This document shows positions 38,641 through 53,527 of a stretch of DNA of 64,000 nucleotides, piece after piece. The stretch comes from Ecdyonurus torrentis (lineage: Eukaryota; Arthropoda; Insecta; Ephemeroptera; Heptageniidae): assembly GCA_949318235.1 (NCBI GenBank), contig OX439136.1, positions 12,146,427 to 12,210,426 of the forward strand, given 5' to 3'. Both the position numbers and the translations under genes were made by a program. Position 1 is the first letter of the stretch; each line of letters opens with the position of its first letter. The notes below the pieces were generated by a model that worked only from the letters and a program-made list of their open reading frames with translations, was not told the DNA's origin and made no database searches.

Positions 38641-39062
38641 AGACGTCAGATTGTCAGTTATTCAATTATTGTTTTATAGAGAACAAAAGGAAAGGTATAT
38701 AAAGTATAAACAAAAAATGAAGAGCAAAAAAGCGTTAAGAAAATTATAGGATCAAAGGTTATATCAAATAATGATGAAGAAAAAATAAATGGCGAAGAAA
38801 AAACTAAAACTATATTGAAGGAGAGACAAACATTGAGTAAATTGTGATATCAGTTTCAGTATAAAATGTCCAGAGAATAATAATACAACTCATATAAGAT
38901 ACAAAAAAATTGATAATTACATATTCTCATGAAGCGTATTTGGTATTAAATTCATACTATTATAATACTAATGTAATTATGAAAAGTGATAGTTTGTAAA
39001 TATAGTGACTTTATTTGATGTTATATATATAATTACTCATAAAGTAAGGATAAATTATATTT
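37892..39062. other. AT-rich non-coding DNA
   Basis: Poly(T) at 38602-38639 and purine-rich unique sequence. Nothing gene-like. Confidence 0.6.
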
Positions 39063-39230
39063 ATGCTTAATTAGAACTACACAAATCATTATGCTGTAGA
39101 ACATAATAGTTATGCTATGTAACATAGTTATTATGGAGTATGTTGAAAAAATATGCTGTATTCAAGGTTTATAAACCTTGCTGTATTTAACAAATTGTAC
39201 TGAAAATAAGCTCTAGAATTAACTATAATT
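39063..39230 (+). repeat. Dispersed repeat M, copy 3
   Basis: Shares CTGTATTTAACAAATTGTAC and TGAAAATAAGCT with copy 1. Includes the short palindrome CAAGGTTTATAAACCTTG (39163-39180). Confidence 0.5.
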
Positions 39231-39315
39231 CGTATTTATTTTTATTCGTGTGGTAGGTATGGTTTGTATTGTCTTTCCTGTCGTAACTTATCAATGAATT
39301 CAAAATACTTCCAGT

Positions 39316-39516
<201 letters not shown>

Positions 39517-40060
39517 AAAATGTTATTATTATATAAAATCAAGAAAATCATGTTATATAATTTTCTTATTACCTATAATTGAGAAAAAATCACCGTACTT
39601 ATAAATTTCTCTATTTGTCTCTCTATCACCAAGAAAATTACTAAATTAAATATGAAAATTTGTTGTATTATACAATTAATTCAGTTTAGAAAATGTGATT
39701 TATTTATATTATTGCAAACACAAAAGGTGACATAGGTATATCATAACTGTTATTTGATTTTATTTTTTTAATTTTTTTTTTTTTTTATCTTTTTTTTTCT
39801 TTCTAACTATATTGCTTTCTGAAACAATGATAAAAAGCAATATCTGTAATAAGCAGAATCATGTCGTAATTTCAAGAAACCTTTATAAATAAATAAATAA
39901 ATAAACAAATAAAAAGGTTAATTTGTGTGTATGTTTTTAATTGAAAGAGGATAGGATAATAAATACCATATTGTTTTGATATAAATAAAATAAAAAGCAA
40001 TCAACAATAACAAGTAAATCCTTGGTAATATTACAACCATGTTTTGTATGTGTACTCTTT

Positions 40061-40062
<2 letters not shown>

Positions 40063-40146
<84 letters not shown>

Positions 40147-40155
40147 TCTCTCTCA
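40063..40155. repeat. (CT)n microsatellite
   Basis: About 77 bp pure CT followed by CTT-interrupted CT. Confidence 0.97.
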
Positions 40156-40500
40156 GCACACAAAGGTTTGTAAATGTATGTTATTACTGTGAAATTGGAT
40201 ATCAAAAACAATATTAAAAAAAAAAAAAAAAAAAAAAATCTGAAAATTCCAAATATTTATTTTGTTAACGTGATCCATTTAACTTTATTTATAGTATGCT
40301 CTTAATTAATGTAATTAAAATGATTAACGTTAAAATTTAAACCTAAATTGAATTATTTAATTGATTTTTAATTGTATAGGGATGTTTATACTTTATATTT
40401 AAATTAAATTCTATTTAGAATTTAATTTATGTAATTTTTTGGCGCGTATTTATTTCTTATCATTATTATCAATTTATTACTTCTTCTAATTGCAAGTTGT

Positions 40501-40668
<168 letters not shown>

Positions 40669-40889
40669 AAATTAAATATAGCACCTTGAAAATGAGGACA
40701 ATAGACTGCACTGCATCGCATGCAATTTTCAATAAAATTCATTACATTTTTATGCTTTCAAATTATTGATTTATTATTTGATTTTAAACCTCAGTAAGGA
40801 AATATCAACTTTCCAACATGCATTTAATCTAAATACCCCGAATCTTCCAAAACCCTGTATACAGTATGTGTACTACTACTACGTGTGGG

Positions 40890-41116
40890 TTCGTTCAAAA
40901 CAAAAGTCAACCACGGCGTAGCAAACATCCCGGCTTTTGCCATAACAGACTGAGGAAAAGCATGGTCAACAAGGTAGCATGGTGGTAGCTAATCTCCAAG
41001 GTATAGCTCCTTGCCTTCGCCAGTTTTTTGTAAAAACCCGGAGACCCGGACGGTGCCTGAGATCGTACCCGCGAACTCTTACATGCAATTCGGACGCGTG
41101 AACCAATAGACTATGA
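40890..41116 (-). mobile_element. Second tRNA-like SINE fragment
   Basis: On the minus strand, TAGTCTATTGG (A-box-like, 41103-41113) is followed by GGGTACGATCTC (B-box-like, 41059-41070) at tRNA spacing. The remaining GC-richer sequence (CCGGGTTTTTACAAAAAACT, GCAAGGAGCTATACC) would be the body. The B box is imperfect. An old SINE or tRNA pseudogene is likely. Confidence 0.55.
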
Positions 41117-41700
41117 AGTCAAATTTATTGCCAAAGGCAAATATTACTTTAACTTTACAAAATTTTAATTTGTTTAATTCCACTAGATAAAAATGTTAAC
41201 ACCAGCTTCTTAAAGTTTATTGATTTTATATCAGTTCAAATTTACATAAGGGAAATATGTCTTTTCCTCTCTTTCTTACGTTGGAAAAAATAAATATTGA
41301 ATGATTATTCAAATTTATATCTAATATAATTTATTTAAAAATATTAATTTCAGAGGTATAAGTAATATTAATTTTGCCTGTAACTATTAAATTTAAATTT
41401 TAACTTTATGAAACTAAAGAATTTTTTTTATTTTTTTTTTATTTATGATTAAAAATTCATCATTATATAATAAATGGATAAAAATTTGTGTTCTAAGTTG
41501 CGGAGACAATATCGTTGTTGTCTGAAATTTTATTATTATTTATTCCTAATTCTTTAATTGAACTTTGATTGAAGCCTAACACAAAATAACAATGCCACTT
41601 GAAAACTTTTAATTGGCTAAATTATTTTTGTAACATAATTTTACTGTGTATTGTCATTGTAAAATAAGTTTCAAAATTCATAATATCAATTTCAAAACTT

Positions 41701-41878
41701 ATATAGGCATGGAAAACATGAAACAACATGTTCTTTTTAATCATGTAAACACAAAATGGGATTTATAAAACTGATAATAATTTTTACCAGAATGTAAATG
41801 TGGCCCCACAAGTGAGCGTGAAAAACTGTAAAGTATGCAATTTGCGTAAATATTTCTGTTTATAACGTCAGAAACAGT

Positions 41879-41928
<50 letters not shown>

Positions 41929-42087
41929 AGCATGAAAATGTTGTGCGGGTTGCATAAATCGAAATTTTCTGACCACTACTACGGCGCTGCAATTGGGTTT
42001 TGAGACCAATTATTATTATTTATGTAAGTCTTATCAAGTGTTTTGTGATGTAAATGCTTATGTTTTCATGTTGTCTATGCCTTTAAG
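41701..42087 (+). mobile_element. MITE family A, copy 7, with internal 47-A run
   Basis: A more diverged copy (start GGCATGGAAAACATG, end GTCTATGCCTTTAA). At the site where other copies have ATGCAAAAATTAG, this copy has CAGTC followed by 47 A (41880-41926) and then CTAGCATG. The poly(A) arose inside the element and is not its tail. Confidence 0.83.
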
Positions 42088-43086
42088 TTTACGCATCACT
42101 TATTAAACTTCATTACTAACGAATAAGAGATTAATGCAACAACAAAAATTTTAAGAAAACATAAAAATCGTGACTACATAATATAATTTTATGTTTTATT
42201 TTAACATTCATATAACAAAGAGGGAAAAAAAGAGGTGTGTTTGTGGGTTTTTATGTAACCATAAATAATATTTAGAGAAAAACAAAAATACGGGGTTGAA
42301 AAACATAAATATTGCCCGAAGGTGTATGTGAATATTTAGAATGGGAAAGAGGAAAAATGTATATTTGTTTGAAAAATATAACTTAAAAAAAAAAAAAAAA
42401 AAAACATTTATCAATTTTGGAAAAATATTAAAATAATATTTTTCTTTTAAAAAAAAATATAATAAAATAAAGAAATAATATTTTTATTTAGTACCAACAA
42501 AAAGAAGGAAAGAAATGTATAAAAGTAAAAAATATTTTTGTTTATTATATTATTTATTATTATAATTTTAAATAATAAATCAAATTAATGATTTACTCAA
42601 TCAAAATATGAAGGTATTTCATTGTGATGTTTTTATTATTATTATTATTTTTTTATTATTGTTATTTTTTAATATATTTTTTATTATTGTTCACTATACG
42701 ATCATTTATTATAATTTTATTTCGTTATAAAAAGAACCATGTTCATTAAATTGTCAACTTAAATGTATACCTTACTATGTAGAGTAATATTGTATTAATG
42801 ATTTGAATAGCTCTATATGTACTGTACAATGCAGTAAAGAAAGGTATTATTAAGTATTTAAATTGTATATAATGCGAAATTTCTAATTTAGAAATTTATG
42901 AAAAGAAAATATTAATAATTCATCAGAAATATAGATTTTTTTTTTTAAATAATTATTATTTTTATTACTTTTTTGATCATTTTGTCTTTCTTTTGGAATG
43001 TCAATATTATTTCATATTATAATAGTATTTATTTACTGTATATAATATGTATTTCAAAATAAATTAGAAATTAAAGCTTACTATAT

Positions 43087-43088
<2 letters not shown>

Positions 43089-43164
<76 letters not shown>

Positions 43165-43165
43165 T
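43089..43165. repeat. (TA)n-(CA)n compound microsatellite
   Basis: About 58 bp TA followed by (CA)9. Confidence 0.96.
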
Positions 43166-43534
43166 AATATAGGAATATGGGAAGCTGATTCTTTCCCTGC
43201 CTCCTTAAAATCAAGTGCATGGTGATGTATGCAAAAGCTAATTTAAAACTTGGTTAAAAAAATCGATTGTTCTCGTAATATTTGTGCCGCACATAAATCA
43301 CACATGTATTTAATGACAAAGTTTGAGCATCATACCATACCTATAAGGGGTAAAAATGCTCACCCCACCTTGCAAAGCTAAAGGATGGGGTTTGTTTCCC
43401 CTATATAGCAAAGTTTTGAGGCAGTAAATCCTTTAGGATTATGTTGTGTGCCCCATCAATTTTATATACTTCAACTTATTGGCCAACTTTTTAGCTATAG
43501 GGAAATTATTTTAATACACACAATCAAGCTGCTG

Positions 43535-43569
<35 letters not shown>

Positions 43570-43726
43570 TATATCAGACAATAATATGAGCATTAATATT
43601 GTGTGCTAAAAACATTTTGGTATAATGTATAAATTATTTAAAAATTAAATTAAATCATCAACAATCCCATATTTTTTTCGTTGTAACGATATAACCCTGA
43701 CTGAAATACTCGTATGGAATCGAATT

Positions 43727-43905
43727 TAAAGAGAAAGTTCAGGGGTTACAACATGACTTTTTCAATATTAGATATTAAGATGAAGTGTTCATTGACTCAC
43801 ATATTATGATGCCTCAAAGTCCTTCTGTAACCCCATGATAGCTCCTCAAACTTACGCTCATCCTGTGAGATAAGCAACTTGCTAAAATATGTTCTTTAGT
43901 TTTGT
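43727..43905. mobile_element. MITE family H, copy 2 (half element)
   Basis: TTTAAAGAGAAAGTTCAGGG at the left, then matches the left half of copy 1 (CACATATTATGATGCCTCAA, GTAACCCCATGA). It also holds an inverted-half motif (ACGCTCATCCTGTGAGATA). The right terminus is missing. Confidence 0.75.
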
Positions 43906-44132
43906 TGTATTTTTATCACATTTTCAAATATCATGCCATTGTATTGGATGACGACTACATAATATATGTATGTATACATGTAAAATATGTTATTTTAAAT
44001 AAAACTAATACAATTAAATATTTACTAATTGAATATATATATTTATATATAAATTTTTCATTTACACAATAATAAACAAGAACTAGGGAGGTGAGATAAG
44101 AGTTGGCAACAGTATTGTCTCTTTCATTCATT

Positions 44133-44133
<1 letters not shown>

Positions 44134-44194
<61 letters not shown>
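44134..44194. repeat. (CT)n microsatellite
   Basis: About 60 bp pure CT. Confidence 0.97.
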
Positions 44195-44196
<2 letters not shown>

Positions 44197-44526
44197 TATG
44201 GTTTTGGCTGCAGGAAATGAGAACGTTTTCATATCAAAACTTAATATTCGCCGCGCTGTAAATATAACATTGTATGTAATATAACAGCGCCTCTCGCTCG
44301 CATATAACAAAAAGTGATTCCAATGTGAGATAATAGTGTCAACTTGTCAAGAGTTTTCAACATCATCACGAAGAAGAAAAAAAATCATTATTATTATTTT
44401 TTGTGAAAAAATGCCTGTTAATGTTATTACATCATTTTATCATAAGTTCATTTAATATAAGTAAATTGTTATATAAAAATTATTTTATCGTATTAAATGC
44501 CTTAGGTATTAGATTTATTGTAGCGT

Positions 44527-44811
<285 letters not shown>

Positions 44812-45188
44812 TTACAAACTGAAAATATTATAAAAGTGTAGCAATTATGTTTGTTTTTCAGTTTGTTTAACATGTTTATTAATAATTTTGTGTAATTGTA
44901 ATTATTTTTTAAATATATTTAGGTCATTCAGTGAAAGATTATTATTTTTAATTAATTTTTATTTACATGTTTATAAATGATTTGATGACCAATATGTATT
45001 TCATATTTTATTTGTATAATATTTTTAATGCCTACATGAATTAAATAAATGATCATTGCCGAGGGTAAGAAATGATGTCATCTTTCACCTACTGCTACCT
45101 GTAAGGGATTTTGTCAGAGTGTTTTCATGCTATATAACTTCACCCATTCTAAACAATGTTTGGAAAACGTACACAGGCCAGTCATGAC

Positions 45189-45522
45189 TTAAAGCCATAG
45201 ACCACATAAAACAACACGTGCATAAACAGGAAATGGGATCTTCAAAACTGATGACAATTTTTACCAGAATGTTAATGTAACCACCCGAGAGAGCGTAAAA
45301 ATGCTGTAAAATATGCAATTTAAGTGACTATTCATGTTCATGGCGTCATAAACATGCAAAAGTTAGTATGAAAATGTTGTGCGGGTTGCATAAATCGAAA
45401 TTTCTGATCACTGCTACGGATCTGCAGTTGGGTTTTGAGACAAACTAAAGTTATTTATGTAAGTCCCATCAAGTGTTTTGTGATATAAATGCTTATGTTT
45501 TTCTCTGGTCTATTCCTTTAAA
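45189..45522 (+). mobile_element. MITE family A, copy 8, full length
   Basis: Complete with TTAAAGCCATAGACCACATA and GGTCTATTCCTTTAA ends. It carries a small deletion near the left end (GTGCATAAACAGG) and a mutated CRE (TGGCGTCA). Confidence 0.87.
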
Positions 45523-46878
45523 TATAGTCAGTATCAAATTTTTGGCATATGTGTAATTGAAAGCTTTAAAATAAATAAATAATTATTTCCTCAAACAATA
45601 AAGTTAAACCCTGAAATATGAAAATTTGGATAATCACGGTATAGAATGGGACTCAATGGTAGCATCAAACTTGCTCATAACTCACAGTCCCAAATGAATC
45701 AAAGTGCCAACAATTTTGAGAATTAACCCCTTTTTCATTTAAATAAACAGTAAAAAAACTAAACAACATCAACAACAACAACATTAGCATGCCAACAATT
45801 AAATCTCAACCGTAAACAGCCCTGCATTCACCATAACGAAGTGAAACTGTAGAACTCAAGCCAAACGTCAAATAAAATAACACAAGAATAGTTTGAGAGG
45901 ATCCTATGTACGAACCAAGTTGATAAATTTGGAACTGCGAATGCACCATCCTTTATTCAAGCTCCATAATATGTGCATTTAGAAACAACATTAAATTCTA
46001 ACTTTGCTGACAAATTTGAAGATGTAATAAACATAATTGTTTAAGAGACGTATTCTAATTAGTAACATAATTATATATATGAGAAGTAAAAGTCGAGAGA
46101 ATTTTCTAAGAAAATTAACTATTTAGAAGAACAAAGAGGAGAAATAATATTGAAGTAGTTTTGGAGCTTTTGCGAGCAATCCAGCCGTGTACTGATTTCA
46201 TTGCGTTCTGAGGTTATATAATCTCTCTCTCTCTCTGTATAGTTTCTCCTTCTCTCATTTCTCAAGTGATGTTTACGTATACATTTGTATGTTATGCAAA
46301 ATGAATTTAATATTACGTACAAAATTAAATCTAATATTACATCTAGTCCTAAATAGCTATTAAGAAATTGTAAATTTTAGTATATAAAATATTATATAAA
46401 TGGTATTAAATAAGAAAACATTATGATTAAGTCAAAAATGGAGACCAAGACTGTGATGGACACCCACTTGTGCTCGGTAGCCATCTTTGTGGTGGAAATT
46501 CCTTTGTGAAGCAGTGTAGCACAAGAGAAATTACATTTTTACTCTCGATCTCTCTCTTTTTTTTTTTCTTTTTTTTTTTTTTTTTTAATCTGAAAAATAA
46601 GTGCGGGTTTGTTTAGATCTGCATACTAATTGGAACCTATTTGAGAGCGTATTTTGAAGTGGTTAACTAAGTTTGTTCTATACATTGGTCTAACTGTATC
46701 ATGTCACTAGCATAGTAGTGTCGCTGAAACATTACATGGTGCATAACTTTAGTTACGAATCCTAAGTTATTAAGGATAATTACCTTTCTTTAGTTATTAT
46801 GAGTATAGCTAAAGTAATGCCTTTTAGCAAGTTATTAAAAATAGCTAATTTAAGTAGTTTTAAAATTTTATAAGCTAT
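45523..46878. other. Unique, slightly less AT-rich non-coding DNA
   Basis: The stretch 45600-45980 has a more even composition and few T-runs. A 23-codon frame at 46438-46509 has a good start context but no support. No intron-exon structure is visible. Confidence 0.5.
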
Positions 46879-47066
46879 TTTAAGGCAGTAGCCTACCGAC
46901 CTTATATCTCAAAAACTAAAAGTGTTTTGGGTCTAAATTTAGTGTCATTGTGTAGCTAAGGATCACACCTCAGCCGTGATAAAAATTTCATGATGTTTGC
47001 CCGTCCTGAAAAAAATTATTGAACTTAGCATTGAGCCTTATGGGTTTAAAATTTTGAAAAATAATA
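46879..47066. mobile_element. MITE family I, copy 2 (half element)
   Basis: TTAAGGCAGTAGCCTACCGA, then CTTATATCTCAAAAACTAAA, TTTATCACGG-like and GAGCCTTATGGGTTTAAAAT. These match the right half of copy 1 in reverse orientation. The other half is absent. Confidence 0.75.
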
Positions 47067-48059
47067 CAAAATTAAGGCCTTAATTAATATAACAATTGCA
47101 ATTAATATAACAAAAGTAATGCACCAATTTATAAAGTGTAATATCCATCAATGTACCATATTTTCATGTAATCCATTATAATATTTTTATTGTTTCAGTT
47201 CAAGTTAGCTTGAATCGTATCCAATTATGAAGCTAATAGCTTTTATATATTATTTTGTCTTTAATATGATCAGACAGGTCAATGGCTTGATTACAAATTA
47301 CCCACTAATCAATACACTGTCTGTCAAATTTATTCTTATCATTGATATATTTTCTTGCAATAACAATATCAACTTAACCGTTATATTCTTCTAATATATT
47401 AGACATATTTAAAATGTTCTCGCTCCCCCTTTTAATAATATATATTTGATAAGAATATGTAAATGAAAGTTTTATTTTTATTTCTACCGACCTTTATCAT
47501 AAAATAATTAATAGTTGTTAAGAATTATATACATTTAAAAAAAAAAAAAAAAAAAAAAGTGAGAGAGGCATAAAAGTGGTCTGAAAAGTTTTGTTATGTA
47601 TATCAAAAGAACATATTAAAAGTATGTGACAATGATATTCGTGTTTTGTCTCGATGTATTATTGATCTGAATACACGGTGCCGTGCACGTTGACTATACC
47701 ACCGTGACACGCTACTTCACACTTCCCCAAGTCACGATACTATTGCGATATTAGCGACTCGCTCGGAAAATTGTCACACTATAACTGATATATTATTTTT
47801 GGGAGTTCAATATTTTTCTTTATCAAATCTTTATTATCTTATTCTTCTATACGTGTAATTTTCTTATTTCTACAAACCTTGCAGTAGAAAAAAAAAAGGT
47901 GTAAAAAGGTGTAAGAGTGAGCCAGACATTTTGTCGGGCTTCAAGCTCGCCCGTTCAAAAATATATTTTTTTATAATATGCTTTTTTTGAATAAAGACGA
48001 TTATTTATTTATATTATAATACATGCAAAGTATAGTGACAAATTCACTAATTGGCTGCT

Positions 48060-48101
<42 letters not shown>

Positions 48102-48108
48102 TAGATCT

Positions 48109-48139
<31 letters not shown>

Positions 48140-49517
48140 GTTCGTATAGTACGATAAAAATGAGTAGCTGTTGAGCATGGAACTTTTTTTAAAGTCTCAA
48201 CAAAGAAATACATAAAAAAGATCAACCATACATAGAAACGTCGTTATCAGGTGATGACGTCATGATCAGGTGTTCTTAATAATAGGAAAACATCGAAGTT
48301 GATGATTTTGAAGCTGTGTGTTTTGCAGAACTATAACTATAATTTGCAAATAATATTGCAATCATACATAAAATAAAATGTTTTATATTTATGTTTTTAA
48401 TAAGTCATAGACCACTTGCAACGAAAGTTAAGTTGTTATTATTTTTAGCTGTTGCAATAATAATAATACAATAACTAAGGTTTAACTAGAGGCTGTAATT
48501 TACGGAATTATAAAATATTATGCACAATAATTAAATTTCTTTTATACATTTTTGTTACTTTATTCAAAATATGTGGTTCCAAGGACTTTAATAATATTGT
48601 ATATTATTTTCCCTCAATATGGCATTTAATTTGGGTTTTATTAAGGCCATTCAAATCATAACTAAATCATAATTAAATATGATAATAATAAAAACTGTTT
48701 GATTAGAACCAGATGGTAGATAGTTCAAAAAAAAACTTAAATTATTCTAGCATCTCATAGCACACGATTTAAAAGTTTATGTATAAACAAGAATGTATTT
48801 GAAACTTAAAACATACAATTATCAAATTATTTCCTTATTTGGATGACATCACGTAATTCATAAATATGTTGTATTATATCCCCCCTTTCCTCCCCCCTTT
48901 CTTCTGTGCCTTTATCTCTGACAAAATTTTACCTATATAATTATCTAACACAGCTGAGAGGTTATGGTATGATCTCTTAAAGATTCCCATACTCCGAACA
49001 CATTGTTTTCCATAGTTTCATACATTAGAGTAGAAATTTGGACTTTATTAAAGCAACAGTGTATTGTAATTTGGTGCTTACACGGTCACGAATTTTCAAG
49101 GTTACTTTTACTTTTGTTTCTTTCAAGGTTGATTTTTTTTTTTTTTTTTTTATTTTTTTTTACCGAAGAAGAAAAAAATTATTGTTATAAGTGACATCAC
49201 ACGAATGTTTTTCTTTCTTTTATTAGTATTAAGGTTCGTCATCTGTACATAGGAGTGTTCCATTCGCTAAGAAATTATATTCTATGGCCACACAGTATTA
49301 TTTAACTTACGAGTGTCCATGGGGAATTTGAAGTTAGAATAAACAAATTAATTTTTTAAGATTTTTGTAAAATATTACATATTTCTAAAACTTGTTTTTT
49401 TCTATGTATGATGGAGTAAATCTTGTACAATTGGTAAACTACAAATCTGTTTTTCTATGCGATTTCTTTTTCACGAAGATGTTATGTCTACCATCGTACT
49501 GTCTGTTTCATAAAAAA
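47067..49517. other. AT-rich non-coding DNA with a small GC-richer patch
   Basis: The patch at 47660-47775 (CACGGTGCCGTGCACGTTGA) stands out. The remainder is AT-rich with poly(A) at 47537-47558 and the A/T hairpin at 48061. Confidence 0.55.
48061..48139. repeat. Poly(A)-spacer-poly(T) hairpin
   Basis: 38 A (48061-48098), 12 bp TTGTAGATCTGG-type spacer, then about 29 T. The two tracts can pair. Confidence 0.95.
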
Positions 49518-49615
49518 TTGAATTCTATTAATGTATGACCATACCATGCGATCAGATGGAGATTTCAGTTAACGCAAAACTAAATTTAAATACATATGTT
49601 CCATTATGCCAACAG
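49518..49615 (+). repeat. Dispersed repeat N, uninterrupted copy
   Basis: TATGACCATACCATGCGATC, AGATGGAGATTTCAGTTAACG, then AAATTTAAATACATATG. It contains the single TTAA (49586-49589) into which MITE I inserted in the other copy. Confidence 0.7.
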
Positions 49616-49644
49616 ATTTTTTTTTTTTTTTTTATTTATATTGT

Positions 49645-49679
49645 TTTTTTCTAGTTTTTCTAGTTTTTCTAGTTTTTCT

Positions 49680-49700
<21 letters not shown>
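49645..49700. repeat. (CTAGTTTTT)4 minisatellite running into poly(T)
   Basis: CTAG recurs at exact 9-bp intervals (49651, 49660, 49669, 49678) and is followed by a T-run, suggesting slippage from a poly(T). Confidence 0.85.
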
Positions 49701-52728
<3,028 letters not shown>

Positions 52729-52829
52729 AGTGAAGCGCCTAACTGCCTAGGCAACTCTTTCAACATCTGAGTCCAACAGGCTGCATAACTAGTAAGGGGC
52801 TACGTGGAAATACTTTGCCTTGCTATCGG

Positions 52830-52885
<56 letters not shown>
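52729..52885 (-). repeat. Possible retroposon end with poly(T) (poly(A) on minus)
   Basis: A GC-richer ~100-bp stretch (GCCTAACTGCCTAGGCAACT, TAGTAAGGGGCTACGTGG) leads directly into 55 T (52831-52885). On the minus strand this reads as a 5' poly(A) followed by sequence, so it is not a standard tail on that strand. No tRNA boxes seen. Confidence 0.35.
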
Positions 52886-52888
<3 letters not shown>

Positions 52889-53085
52889 AATGCTGTATAC
52901 ACAGAAAAAAAAAATAGTACTGGAAGTAGCTTTGGATATTGAAATGATAATTTGTTGATACTTTCTCTACTTTTATGTTGTAAAACAATGATGATGTATT
53001 CAAATGGACGTTAATATTTTTCGGGGGATTTTTTTTTTTTTTTTTTTTTAACAAAATGCTTTAATAATTTGATAAAGTCATTTTA

Positions 53086-53527
53086 CTAAGAAAATACATT
53101 TCTATTGGCTTATGACCATACAATGCAATTAGATGGAGACTTTAGTTGACGAAAAAAATTCTATTTAAGGGAGTAGGGTACCGACGTTGGCCATTAGTCT
53201 CAAACTTTTCTCTTCAAAAAAATCAGAAATTTTGCAAAATGATACTTCAGCTTGAGACAATTTCAAATATATAAAAAAATTAAGGGGTCACCGTGAAAAT
53301 TCATTTTATATGATTTTTTGAAATTTTAAACCCATAAGGCCCAATGTTAATTTCAATATATATATATTTTTTTTCGGGACGGTTTAACATCACGAAATTT
53401 TTATCACAGCTAGATGTGACCCTTAGCTAAACAATGACACCAAATTTAGACTCAAAACACTCCTAGTTTTTGAGATATAAGGCCGGTACCCTACTCCCTT
53501 AAATACAAGTTATTTCCATATGCCTTT
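53086..53527 (+). repeat. Dispersed repeat N, copy split by MITE I
   Basis: TATGACCATACAATGCAATT, AGATGGAGACTTTAGTTGACG, then MITE I (53165-53502), then AATACAAGTTATTTCCATATGCC, matching the uninterrupted copy on either side. Confidence 0.72.
53165..53502. mobile_element. MITE family I, copy 1, full length, in TTAA
   Basis: TTAAGGGAGTAGGGTACCG and its complement CGGTACCCTACTCCCTTAA form terminal repeats of 19 bp. It sits inside repeat N, whose uninterrupted copy at 49518-49615 has a single TTAA at this point. This shows TTAA target use directly. Contains CCCATAAGGC and TTTTTGAGATATAAGGCC. Confidence 0.9.
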
